64,000 bases of DNA, taken from assembly GCF_036010505.1 (NCBI RefSeq), contig NZ_CP108569.1, forward strand, positions 2,048,001 to 2,112,000. The letters are read 5' to 3'. Source of the stretch: Streptomyces sp. NBC_01197 (lineage in GTDB: Bacteria; Actinomycetota; Actinomycetes; Streptomycetales; Streptomycetaceae). A program made the translations under genes and the position numbers. Under the pieces are notes generated by a model. That model was not told the origin of the DNA. It ran no database searches and saw only the letters and a program-made list of their open reading frames with translations. Shown here in pieces: positions 41,448-49,404 of the stretch. Each line of letters opens with the position of its first letter. The stretch's first letter is position 1.

Positions 41448-43721
41448 GTGTCGAGCGCAGCCGAGCAGGAGACCGCACCGGAAGCGGTGCAGGAAGCCGT
41501 GCCCGAGGCGGTGCCGGAAGCCGTGCCGGGTGCCGTACCCGGGCCGGTGTCCGCAGCCGTACCGGACGCGGTGACCGTGTGGCCGGGTACGCCCATGCCG
41601 CTGGGGGCGCGGTACCGGGTCGGGCCCGACGGGGTCGCCGGTACCAACTTCGCGCTCTGGGCGGGCGGCGCCGAGGCCGTCGAGCTCTGCCTCTTCGACG
41701 AGTCAGACCAGGAGACGCGCTGCGAACTGACCGAGCTGACCCATGAGATCTGGCACGGATTCCTGCCCGGGGTCCGGCCCGGACAGCGGTACGGCTACCG
41801 CGTCCGGGGCCGCTGGGACCCCTGGACCGGGGCCCGGTGGAACGCGGCGAAGCTGCTCCTCGACCCGTACGCGCGCGCCGTGGACGGGGAGTTCCAGCTG
41901 CCCCCCGAGGTGTACGGGCACGTCAGGGACTGGCCGGAGCAGGCGGTCGCCGACACCGTGCGCGACGAGCGGGACTCCGCGCCGTACGTGCCCAAGGGCG
42001 TCGTCGTCCACGACGACACCCCCGGCGACGAGTGGGCGGACGACCTGCGGCCCAAGACGCCGTGGGCGGACACCGTCATCTACGAGCTGCATGTGCGCGG
42101 CTTCACCAAGCGGCACCCCGGGATCCCCGAGGAGCTGCGGGGGACGTACGCGGGTCTGGCGCATCCGGCGGCGATCGGCCATCTCGTACGGCTCGGGGTG
42201 ACGGCCGTCGAGCTGCTGCCGGTGCATCAGTTCGCGCACGAGGATCATCTGCTGCGGCGCGGGCTGCGGAACTACTGGGGCTACAACTCGATCGGTTACT
42301 TCGCCCCGCACGCCGGGTACGCGGCGTCCGGGACCGGCGGCGGGCAGGTCGGCGAGTTCAAGCGGATGGTGCAGGCGCTGCACGCCGCCGGGATCGAGGT
42401 CATCCTCGACGTCGTCTACAACCACACGGCGGAGGCCGGTGAGCTGGGGCCGACGCTGTCGCTGCGCGGTGTCGACAACCGCGGCTACTACCGGCTCCAG
42501 GACGACCCGCGCCGCTACGCGGACTACACCGGCTGCGGCAACACTCTGCACGTGGTGCAGCCCCATGTACTGCGGCTGATCACCGACTCGCTGCGCTACT
42601 GGGTCACCGAGATGGGCGTGGACGGCTTCCGCTTCGATCTGGCCGCCGCGCTGGCCCGGTCCTTCCACGACGTCGACATGCTCTCCCCCTTCCTGGCGGT
42701 GATCGCCCAGGACCCGGTGCTGCGGCGGATGAAGCTGATCGCCGAGCCGTGGGACGTGGGCAGCGGCGGCTACCAGGTGGGCGCCTTCCCGCCGCTGTGG
42801 ACGGAGTGGAACGACCGTTACCGGGACGCCGTACGGGACTTCTGGCGGGGTGCGCTGCCCGACGTACGCGATCTGGGGTACCGGCTCTCCGGCTCCAGCG
42901 ATCTGTACGCCTGGGGCGGGCGGCGTCCGCAGGCTTCCGTCAACTTCATCACGGCGCACGACGGTTTCACCCTGCGCGACCTGGTCTCCTACCAGCACAA
43001 GCACAACGAGGCCAACGGCGAGGACAACCGGGACGGCACCGACGACAACCGGTCGTGGAACTGCGGCGCGGAGGGCCGGACGGACGATCCCGAGATCGGC
43101 GCGCTGCGCCGGAGGCAGCTGCGGTCGCTGCTCACAACGCTGCTGGTGTCGACCGGGGTGCCGATGCTCGTCGCCGGTGACGAGATGGGGCGGACGCAGG
43201 GCGGCAACAACAACGCGTACTGCCAGGACAACGAGGTCAGCTGGGTCGACTGGTCGCTGCTCGACGAGCCGGGCCCGCGGATGCTGCTCGGCCTCACCTC
43301 CCGGCTGCTCGCGCTGCGCCACGCCCATCCGGTGCTGCGCCGCCGGGCGTTCTTCTCCGGGGCGCGCGCGGGCGACGGGCTGCGGGATCTCGCCTGGTTC
43401 ACCCCGCACGGCCGCGAGATGACCGAACAGGACTGGTACGCGCCGACGGCCACGCTCGGGGTCTATCTCTCGGGGGGCGACATCCCCGGCCGGGACGCCA
43501 GGGGCGAGCGGATCACCGACGACAGTTTCCTGACGGTCCTGCACTCGGCGGAGCGGCCGGTGGGCTTCCTGCTTCCCGGGGCCCCGTGGGCGGACACCTA
43601 CGAACTGCTGGTCGACACCTCGCTGGAGGACCAGAACACGGCGCCGGGCACGCTGCACCGGGGCGGCGCCGTGCTCACGGTGCCGGCCCGGTCGGTGCTG
43701 CTGCTGAAGGTGCGGGCCTGA
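41448..43721 (+). CDS. glgX: glycogen debranching enzyme GlgX
   Basis: A 757-residue isoamylase-type glycogen debranching enzyme that hydrolyses alpha-1,6 branches. N-terminal CBM48-like domain (about 45-160), then a GH13 (alpha/beta)8 barrel. Catalytic residues: nucleophile Asp in VDGFRFDLA, acid/base Glu in LIAEPWDVG and transition-state Asp in TAHDGFTL; also DVVYNHTAE. The first 45 residues are unusual: repeated PEAV/QEAV units encoded by 12-bp repeats (41485-41540), low-complexity and probably disordered. Start GTG 41448. Divergent from the L,D-transpeptidase gene, and no other glycogen gene is adjacent. Confidence 0.95.
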   Translation: MSSAAEQETAPEAVQEAVPEAVPEAVPGAVPGPVSAAVPDAVTVWPGTPMPLGARYRVGPDGVAGTNFALWAGGAEAVELCLFDESDQETRCELTELTHEIWHGFLPGVRPGQRYGYRVRGRWDPWTGARWNAAKLLLDPYARAVDGEFQLPPEVYGHVRDWPEQAVADTVRDERDSAPYVPKGVVVHDDTPGDEWADDLRPKTPWADTVIYELHVRGFTKRHPGIPEELRGTYAGLAHPAAIGHLVRLGVTAVELLPVHQFAHEDHLLRRGLRNYWGYNSIGYFAPHAGYAASGTGGGQVGEFKRMVQALHAAGIEVILDVVYNHTAEAGELGPTLSLRGVDNRGYYRLQDDPRRYADYTGCGNTLHVVQPHVLRLITDSLRYWVTEMGVDGFRFDLAAALARSFHDVDMLSPFLAVIAQDPVLRRMKLIAEPWDVGSGGYQVGAFPPLWTEWNDRYRDAVRDFWRGALPDVRDLGYRLSGSSDLYAWGGRRPQASVNFITAHDGFTLRDLVSYQHKHNEANGEDNRDGTDDNRSWNCGAEGRTDDPEIGALRRRQLRSLLTTLLVSTGVPMLVAGDEMGRTQGGNNNAYCQDNEVSWVDWSLLDEPGPRMLLGLTSRLLALRHAHPVLRRRAFFSGARAGDGLRDLAWFTPHGREMTEQDWYAPTATLGVYLSGGDIPGRDARGERITDDSFLTVLHSAERPVGFLLPGAPWADTYELLVDTSLEDQNTAPGTLHRGGAVLTVPARSVLLLKVRA

Positions 43722-43763
43722 GGCGGCTCGTGCGGGCCGGCCCGGAGGCGTGCCGGGTCCGCG

Positions 43764-44405
43764 TCAGCCGAGGATCTTGCGGTCGTACGCCACCGCGACC
43801 GCCGCTGCCCGGTCCTTGACGTCCAGCTTCCCGTAGATATGGGTCAGATGGGTCTTGACCGTCGCCTCGCTGATGAAGAGCTCACGCGCGATGTCGCGGT
43901 TGGACGTGCCCCTGGCGACCAGCACGAGCACCTCGCGTTCCCGGGCGCTCAGCGCGTCGTGGCCCGGTCCGGCCGGAGTGCGCACCCGCGAGACCAGCCG
44001 GGAGGCGACCGCCGGGGAGAGCACCGTACGGCCGTCCGCCGCGGCCCGTACCGCGGTGAAGAGTTCCTCGCGCGGTGCGTCCTTGAGCAGGTAGCCGGTG
44101 GCGCCCGCCTCGATGGCCGGGAGCGTGTCGGAGTCCGTGTCGTACGTCGTCAGTACGAGCACCTTGGCCCGGCTGCCGCGGCGGGTCAGTTCGGCGATGG
44201 CGTCCACCCCGTTACCGCCCGGCATCCGCAGATCCATGAGGACCACATCGGGGTCGAGCCGGCCGGCCAGCTCGACGCCCGTGACGCCGTCGGCGGCCTC
44301 GCCGAGCACCTGGAAACCGGGGGCCTCGGTGAACATGCCGCGCAGACCGTCCCGGACCACGGGGTGGTCGTCGACGATCAGCAGGGTGATGACATCAGAG
44401 TTCAT
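43764..44405 (-). CDS. NarL/FixJ-family response regulator
   Basis: A 213-residue regulator with a receiver domain (Asp in VLMDLRMPGG near residue 55, DDHPVVRDGL at the start, Lys in YLLKDAP) and a LuxR-type DNA-binding domain (LSAREREVLVLVARGTSNRDIARELFISEATVKTHLTHIYGKL in outline). It is the target of the adjacent kinase, whose stop region overlaps its start by 11 bp. Likely controls the ABC-2 exporter genes of the same operon. Confidence 0.94.
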   Translation of the reverse strand: MNSDVITLLIVDDHPVVRDGLRGMFTEAPGFQVLGEAADGVTGVELAGRLDPDVVLMDLRMPGGNGVDAIAELTRRGSRAKVLVLTTYDTDSDTLPAIEAGATGYLLKDAPREELFTAVRAAADGRTVLSPAVASRLVSRVRTPAGPGHDALSAREREVLVLVARGTSNRDIARELFISEATVKTHLTHIYGKLDVKDRAAAVAVAYDRKILG

Positions 44406-45705
44406 GGCGGACCAAAGGTACGCGAGCCGACACCGCCGTGCCGTGCCCCGGCTCGGACTCGACCGCCACCCTCCCGGCGATCCGCTCGGCGCGGGCACAC
44501 ATCCCGCCGAGGCCGAAGCCACCGTCGGTGCTGCGCGGCGGCAGCGCGAGCGGGTCGAAGCCGCGGCCGTCGTCGCGTACGTCAAGGGTCATCTCGTCGT
44601 CCATGTACGAGAGGGTGACCCCGACCCGGGAGGCCGCGGCGTGCCGTCCGGTGTTGGTGAGGGCCTCCTGGGCGATCCGCAGCAGGGTGGCCTCGACCTC
44701 GTCGTGCAGCGGCTCGGCGGTGCCGGTGACGGTGAACTCGGCGCGCACACCGGCCTCCGCCGACCACCCGGCGACCAGTTTCTTCAGCGCTTCGGGGAGC
44801 GAGGCCTCGGCCAGGGCGACCGGGCTGAGGTTCTGCACCGAGCGCCGCGCCTCGCCCAGGCTGTGCCGGGCCAGCTCCTGGGCGCGGGCGAGGTGTTCAC
44901 GGGCGGCGTCCGGGGTCCTGGTGACGGCGACGACCTGGAGCTGGGTGATGATTCCGGCGAGCCCCTGCGCGATGGTGTCGTGGATCTCGGCGGCCAGCCT
45001 GCGGCGCTCGTCGGCGACCCCGGCCTCCCGCGCCTGGACCAGGAGCTGGGCGTGCAGGGCGGCGTTCTCGTCGAGCGCCTGCTGCAGGCGGACGTTGGTG
45101 CGCTCCAGCTCGCCGATGGTCTCGGTCTGCTGCGTCGCGCGCTCCCCCTCCAGGTTGGCGAAGTGGGTGAAGACGATGAGCAGGGTGACGTTGACGCCCA
45201 ACAGCGCGGGGAACACCATCCAGCCCATGAGGCCGTCCGGTGGCAGCCCGCCGGCCTGGGAGCCCGACACGGTGACCGCGCTGGCGAGCAGCCCGATCCG
45301 CACCAGCCGGCGGGGCAGCAGCCGCTCGGCGCCGAAGTAGCCGGTGACCGCGTAGAACGCGTAGAAGGTGTTCAGCCAGGTCAGGGCGAAGGCGATCGCC
45401 CAGCGCAGCACGTAGTACCAGGTTCCCGCCGTCGAGGGGCCCGGCCGGGTGCGGGCGGCGTGGCCCCACCACAGCTGGAGCCCGGCCCCCGACGCGGTGA
45501 GGGCCGCCGAAGCGACCAGTTCGGACCGGGTCATGTGGAGTGCGCCGGCGGTGGCGGCCGCGGCGAGGGTGCCGATGGCGAGCAGCGCGTAGGGACCCCA
45601 GCGGTAGAAGGCCGCCCATCCGGCGCCCAGCCTGGCGCCGCCGATCATGGGCGCGGCGGCCTCCCCGCACGGCCGGGCGGCGGGGCCGGTCAGCTCCGAT
45701 GTCAT
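44395..45705 (-). CDS. DesK-type sensor histidine kinase
   Basis: A 436-residue kinase. The N-terminal region (about 30-195) has five to six membrane helices and no large extracellular domain, so it senses through the membrane. A coiled coil follows, then the HisKA_3 motif with the phosphorylated His in AEIHDTIAQGLAG near residue 260, and a HATPase domain (QEALTNTGRHAAAS, DDGRGFDP, GFGLGGMCARAERI). Start ATG 45705. It overlaps the response regulator gene by 11 bp and follows the exporter permease by 35 bp. The signal may be membrane stress or an exported antibiotic. Confidence 0.93.
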   Translation of the reverse strand: MTSELTGPAARPCGEAAAPMIGGARLGAGWAAFYRWGPYALLAIGTLAAAATAGALHMTRSELVASAALTASGAGLQLWWGHAARTRPGPSTAGTWYYVLRWAIAFALTWLNTFYAFYAVTGYFGAERLLPRRLVRIGLLASAVTVSGSQAGGLPPDGLMGWMVFPALLGVNVTLLIVFTHFANLEGERATQQTETIGELERTNVRLQQALDENAALHAQLLVQAREAGVADERRRLAAEIHDTIAQGLAGIITQLQVVAVTRTPDAAREHLARAQELARHSLGEARRSVQNLSPVALAEASLPEALKKLVAGWSAEAGVRAEFTVTGTAEPLHDEVEATLLRIAQEALTNTGRHAAASRVGVTLSYMDDEMTLDVRDDGRGFDPLALPPRSTDGGFGLGGMCARAERIAGRVAVESEPGHGTAVSARVPLVRHEL

Positions 45706-45740
45706 CCGTCCAGTCTGCCCGTAACGGCCCACGGTGGCGG

Positions 45741-46526
45741 TCACTCCCAGCGGAACCAGCGGTTGGCCCCGGCCGACAGCGCCAGCGTCCACCCGGCGAG
45801 CACGCCCAGGTGGGCCCAGCCCGGCCAGCCGCCCGTCGCCGCCCCGTTGAGGGCCTGCGCCGCCGCGCCGAAGGGGGTCAGCCCGACGACATGGGCCAGG
45901 GCGTCCGGCATCGCCTGGACGGGCAGCCAGACCCCGGCGCAGAACATCATCGGGAAGAGGACGGCGGACCCGATCGCGTTCGCGATCTTCGGGTTGCGCG
46001 ACAGCGCGGCCACCAGGGAGCCGAGGGCCAGAGCTGCGCAGACCGCCAGGGCGAGCGAGAGCAGATAGCCGAAGATCTGCTGGGGCAGGGCGACCTTGAA
46101 GGCGATGCGCCCGACAGTGAGCGAGAGCGCGGTCGAGATGAGGGCGGCGGCGCCGTGCAGGCCCATCTGCGCGGTGAGCAGCGCGTGCGGTCTGACCGGT
46201 GTGGTGGACATCCGGCGCAGGATGCCGCGTTCGCGGTACCCGGTGATCACCTGGGGCATCGCCTGCAGCCCGGCCATGATCATCGCGAGCAGCACGGTGA
46301 CCGGGACGTACGCGCTGATCAGTGTCCGGCCTCCGACGGACGGGTCGTGCTGCCGGAAGGACGGGATCGAGCCGAGGATCACCAGCAGGATGGTGGGGAA
46401 CGCCATGACCCAGAAGATGGTGGCCGGTTCACGGCGGAAGAGCCTGTACTCGGAGCGCAGGACCGCGGCTGAAGCGCCCTTCCCCGCGGTGGCCTTCGTA
46501 CGTGTGGTTACGGTCGCTGTGCTCAT
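45741..46526 (-). CDS. ABC-2 type exporter permease
   Basis: A 261-residue membrane subunit with about six helices and the ABC-2 pattern (YRERGILRRMSTTPV cytoplasmic loop near 100, MMFCAGVWLPVQAMP near 190). N-terminal 20 residues are polar. It partners with the adjacent ATPase; its ATG overlaps that gene's stop (ATGA at 46523-46526). Together they form a drug or lipid exporter of the DrrAB type, run by the kinase and regulator downstream. Confidence 0.9.
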   Translation of the reverse strand: MSTATVTTRTKATAGKGASAAVLRSEYRLFRREPATIFWVMAFPTILLVILGSIPSFRQHDPSVGGRTLISAYVPVTVLLAMIMAGLQAMPQVITGYRERGILRRMSTTPVRPHALLTAQMGLHGAAALISTALSLTVGRIAFKVALPQQIFGYLLSLALAVCAALALGSLVAALSRNPKIANAIGSAVLFPMMFCAGVWLPVQAMPDALAHVVGLTPFGAAAQALNGAATGGWPGWAHLGVLAGWTLALSAGANRWFRWE

Positions 46527-47425
46527 GCTGCGGCTCCCGTCAGGTCCAGGAACGCGTCGTCCAGCGTGGCGTCGGTGACCCGGAGTTGGTGGGCGGTGAT
46601 GTGGTGCCTGGCGAGCAGGGTGATGACGGCGTTGACCGTCTCGTCGGTGCCTTGGATGACCAGCGCGCCGTCCCGGTGCTGTACGGAGGTGGCGCCGGGC
46701 AGTGCGTCCAGTTCACCTTCGTCGAGCGGCTGCGAGGGGGCGAAGGAGATGACCGTCGAGCCGGCCGAGCGGCGGATGAGGCCCGCCGGTGTGTCGAGCG
46801 CGGCGACCCGGCCACGGTCGATCACGGCGATGCGGTCACAGAGGCGCTGGGCCTCCTCCATGAAGTGGGTGACGAGCAGGACGGTCACCCCGCTGTCCCT
46901 GACGTCCTCGATCAGCTTCCAGGTGTCGCGGCGGGCGCGCGGGTCGAGCCCGGTCGTCAGCTCGTCGAGCACGACCACCTTGGGGTTGCCGATCAGCGCC
47001 AGCGCGATGGAGAGCCGCTGCTTCTGGCCGCCGGAGAGCTTGGCGAAGCGGGAGCCCGCCTTTTCGGCGAGGCCGAGCCGTTCGGTGAGCGGCCGCCAGT
47101 CGGCGGGGTGCGGATAGAAGGACGAGTAGAGCTCCAGCGCCTCACGGACGGTGATCTTCGGCTGGAGTTCGCTCTCCTGGAGCTGGGCGCCGAGGATGCG
47201 TGTCACCCGGTTGTGGTCGGCGACCGGATCGAATCCGGCCACCCGCACCACGCCCCCGTCGGGCACCCGCAGCCCCCCGATGCACTCGACTGTCGTGGTC
47301 TTGCCCGCGCCGTTCGGCCCGAGAATCCCGAAGATCTCCCCCACCTCGACGGCGAAGGACACCCCGTCAACGGCGTGCTTGCCGCCGTACGCCTTCCGCA
47401 GCCCGTCCACTTCGATGATTGCCAT
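46523..47425 (-). CDS. ABC-2 exporter ATPase (DrrA-like)
   Basis: A 300-residue ATPase. Walker A LGPNGAGKTTT, signature LSGGQKQRLSIAL, Walker B VVVLDELTTGLD; the extra C-terminal 80 residues are the DrrA-type tail. Start ATG 47425 (MAIIEVDGL) has GGGGGT immediately upstream; the longer frame to 47461 is atypical. First gene of the four-gene exporter/two-component operon on the minus strand. Confidence 0.93.
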   Translation of the reverse strand: MAIIEVDGLRKAYGGKHAVDGVSFAVEVGEIFGILGPNGAGKTTTVECIGGLRVPDGGVVRVAGFDPVADHNRVTRILGAQLQESELQPKITVREALELYSSFYPHPADWRPLTERLGLAEKAGSRFAKLSGGQKQRLSIALALIGNPKVVVLDELTTGLDPRARRDTWKLIEDVRDSGVTVLLVTHFMEEAQRLCDRIAVIDRGRVAALDTPAGLIRRSAGSTVISFAPSQPLDEGELDALPGATSVQHRDGALVIQGTDETVNAVITLLARHHITAHQLRVTDATLDDAFLDLTGAAA

Positions 47426-47607
47426 ACCCCCAGGCTCCCGGCGGACGGCTTTCCGCGGCATCCGCCATCACGCTCGAACAGGCATCAACCGATCGGCTGA
47501 TGCCGGGGTACGACCCCCAGGCAGCCGGGCCGGGCCCCCGCCGGGCGGCGCGGACTGCCGCGAAATCCGGTGGGCACTGTCAGTGCCGGACCGTAGGCTC
47601 CCGCCCG

Positions 47608-49404
47608 ATGCCCGAAACACATGCAACAGACAGACAACTCTCCGGCGTACGTTCGCTGCTGCGGCTCTGGCCGTATGTACGGCCGGTACGAAGACGGCTG
47701 GCCGCGGCGGCTCTGGTGGGGATCGTCGCCTCCTGTCTGAGCCTGGTCATCCCGCTCGTACTGAAGTGGATCGTCGACGGCCCGGTGACCGACCGGGACA
47801 CCCGCGGGGTCTGGGTCGGCGCCCTGATGCTGCTGGGGTCCGGGGTCGCCGAGGCGCTGCTCTTCGGCCTGCGGCGGTGGCTGGTCGCCCGGCCGCTCGC
47901 CTGGGTCGAGGCGTCGATGCGGGCCGACCTCTACCGCCATCTGCAACGGCTTCCGGTGGCGTTCCACGACCGGTGGCCTTCGGGCCAGCTGCTCTCGCGC
48001 GGCACGACCGATCTGATGCTGGTGCGGATGTTCCTCTCCTTCCCGCTGACGTTCCTCCTGGTCAACGGTGTGACGATCGTGGTCGGCTTCGTCATCCTGC
48101 TGGTGCAGCGGTGGACGCTCGGGCTGGTGCTGCTGGCTCCCGCGATTCCGCTGATGATCCTCTGCAAGGTCTTCGAGGAGAAGTACGCCAAGGTCGCCAG
48201 GGTCTCCCAGGACCAGATCGGCGACATCACCACGGTCGTCGAGGAGAGCGTGCTCGGCATCCGCATCATCAAGGGCTTCGGACGCCACCGCAGCCAGGCG
48301 CGGGCCTTCCGCGAGCTGTCGGGGCGGCTGCGCTCGACGGAACTGGTCAAGGCGCGGCTCCTGGCGGGCATCTGGGCGGTGATCACCACCATTCCCGAGC
48401 TGGCGATCGGCGCGGCCCTCGTTCTCGGCACGGTCCAGGTCGCCGACGGGCATCTCTCCGCGGGCACCCTGGTCGCCTTCCTCTCCACCGCGCTCGCGCT
48501 GCGCTGGCCAGTGGAGTCGATCGGCTTCCTGCTGGCGATCACCCAGGACGCGTCGACCGCCACCCAGCGGTACTTCGAGGTGATCGACGTGGCCGAGGAG
48601 ACGGACGCCGCCGGTCCGGCCGCGCTCGGCCGCGGTGTCACCGGTGCCGGCGACACCGGCGGCGGCCTGCGCTTCGAGGGCGTCGAGTTCCGGTACCCGG
48701 ACGCCGCGCCCGGCACCCCGCCCGTCCTCGACTGCATCGATCTGCACATCCGGCCGGGCGAGACACTGGCCGTGGTGGGTGCCACCGGTTCGGGCAAGAC
48801 CACGCTCACCGCGCTCGTACCGCGACTGCACGAGATCACCGGGGGCCGCATCACCCTCGACGGTCAGGACATCACCGCCCTGCCCCGCGAGCGGCTGCGT
48901 GAGCTGGTGTCGGTCGCCTTCGAGGAACCCACCCTCTTCTCCGCGAGCGTCGCCGAGAACGTTCGGATGGGCGCCGCGGACGCCGACGACGACGCGCTGC
49001 TGCGCGCCCTGTCCACCGCCCAGGCCGACTTCGTGCACGAGCTGCCGCACGGCCAGGACACCCAGGTCGGCGAGCAGGGGCTGAGCCTGTCGGGCGGGCA
49101 GCGCCAGCGGCTCGCGCTGGCCAGGGCCGTCGTCGGGCAGCCGCGCTTCCTGGTGCTCGACGATCCGCTGTCCGCGCTGGACGTACACACCGAGGCGCTG
49201 GTGGAGGCCGCCCTGCGCCGGGTGCTCGCGGAGACGACAGCCCTCGTCGTCGCACACCGGCCGTCCACCGTGCTGCTCGCCGACCGGGTCGCGCTGCTCT
49301 CCAACGGGCGTATCGACGCGGTCGGCACCCACCACGAACTTCTGCAGACCAACGCCGAGTACGCCTGGCTGATGTCCGGCGCCGAAGGGGACGGGACCCG
49401 ATGA
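47608..49404 (+). CDS. heterodimeric ABC exporter half, degenerate ATP site
   Basis: A 598-residue ABC exporter half with an N-terminal membrane domain (six helices, about 20-310) and a C-terminal nucleotide-binding domain. Walker A GATGSGKTT, signature LSLSGGQRQRLAL and Walker B FLVLDDPLSALD. The residue after the Walker B Asp is Asp rather than the catalytic Glu, the mark of the non-catalytic site in heterodimeric exporters. Start ATG 47608. It overlaps its partner gene by ATGA and is transcribed in the opposite direction from the ABC-2 operon. Transports drugs or lipids. Confidence 0.92.
   Translation: MPETHATDRQLSGVRSLLRLWPYVRPVRRRLAAAALVGIVASCLSLVIPLVLKWIVDGPVTDRDTRGVWVGALMLLGSGVAEALLFGLRRWLVARPLAWVEASMRADLYRHLQRLPVAFHDRWPSGQLLSRGTTDLMLVRMFLSFPLTFLLVNGVTIVVGFVILLVQRWTLGLVLLAPAIPLMILCKVFEEKYAKVARVSQDQIGDITTVVEESVLGIRIIKGFGRHRSQARAFRELSGRLRSTELVKARLLAGIWAVITTIPELAIGAALVLGTVQVADGHLSAGTLVAFLSTALALRWPVESIGFLLAITQDASTATQRYFEVIDVAEETDAAGPAALGRGVTGAGDTGGGLRFEGVEFRYPDAAPGTPPVLDCIDLHIRPGETLAVVGATGSGKTTLTALVPRLHEITGGRITLDGQDITALPRERLRELVSVAFEEPTLFSASVAENVRMGAADADDDALLRALSTAQADFVHELPHGQDTQVGEQGLSLSGGQRQRLALARAVVGQPRFLVLDDPLSALDVHTEALVEAALRRVLAETTALVVAHRPSTVLLADRVALLSNGRIDAVGTHHELLQTNAEYAWLMSGAEGDGTR

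Noticed and set aside
41703..43658. A 651-codon minus-strand frame antisense to glgX
   Set aside because: Composition is Arg/Pro/Val-rich shadow; the plus-strand frame has all GH13 catalytic motifs.
44098..46068. A 656-codon plus-strand frame over the kinase and permease genes
   Set aside because: Shadow of GC3 bias; composition is low-complexity and it has no domain, and the opposite strand has clear HisKA and ABC-2 motifs.
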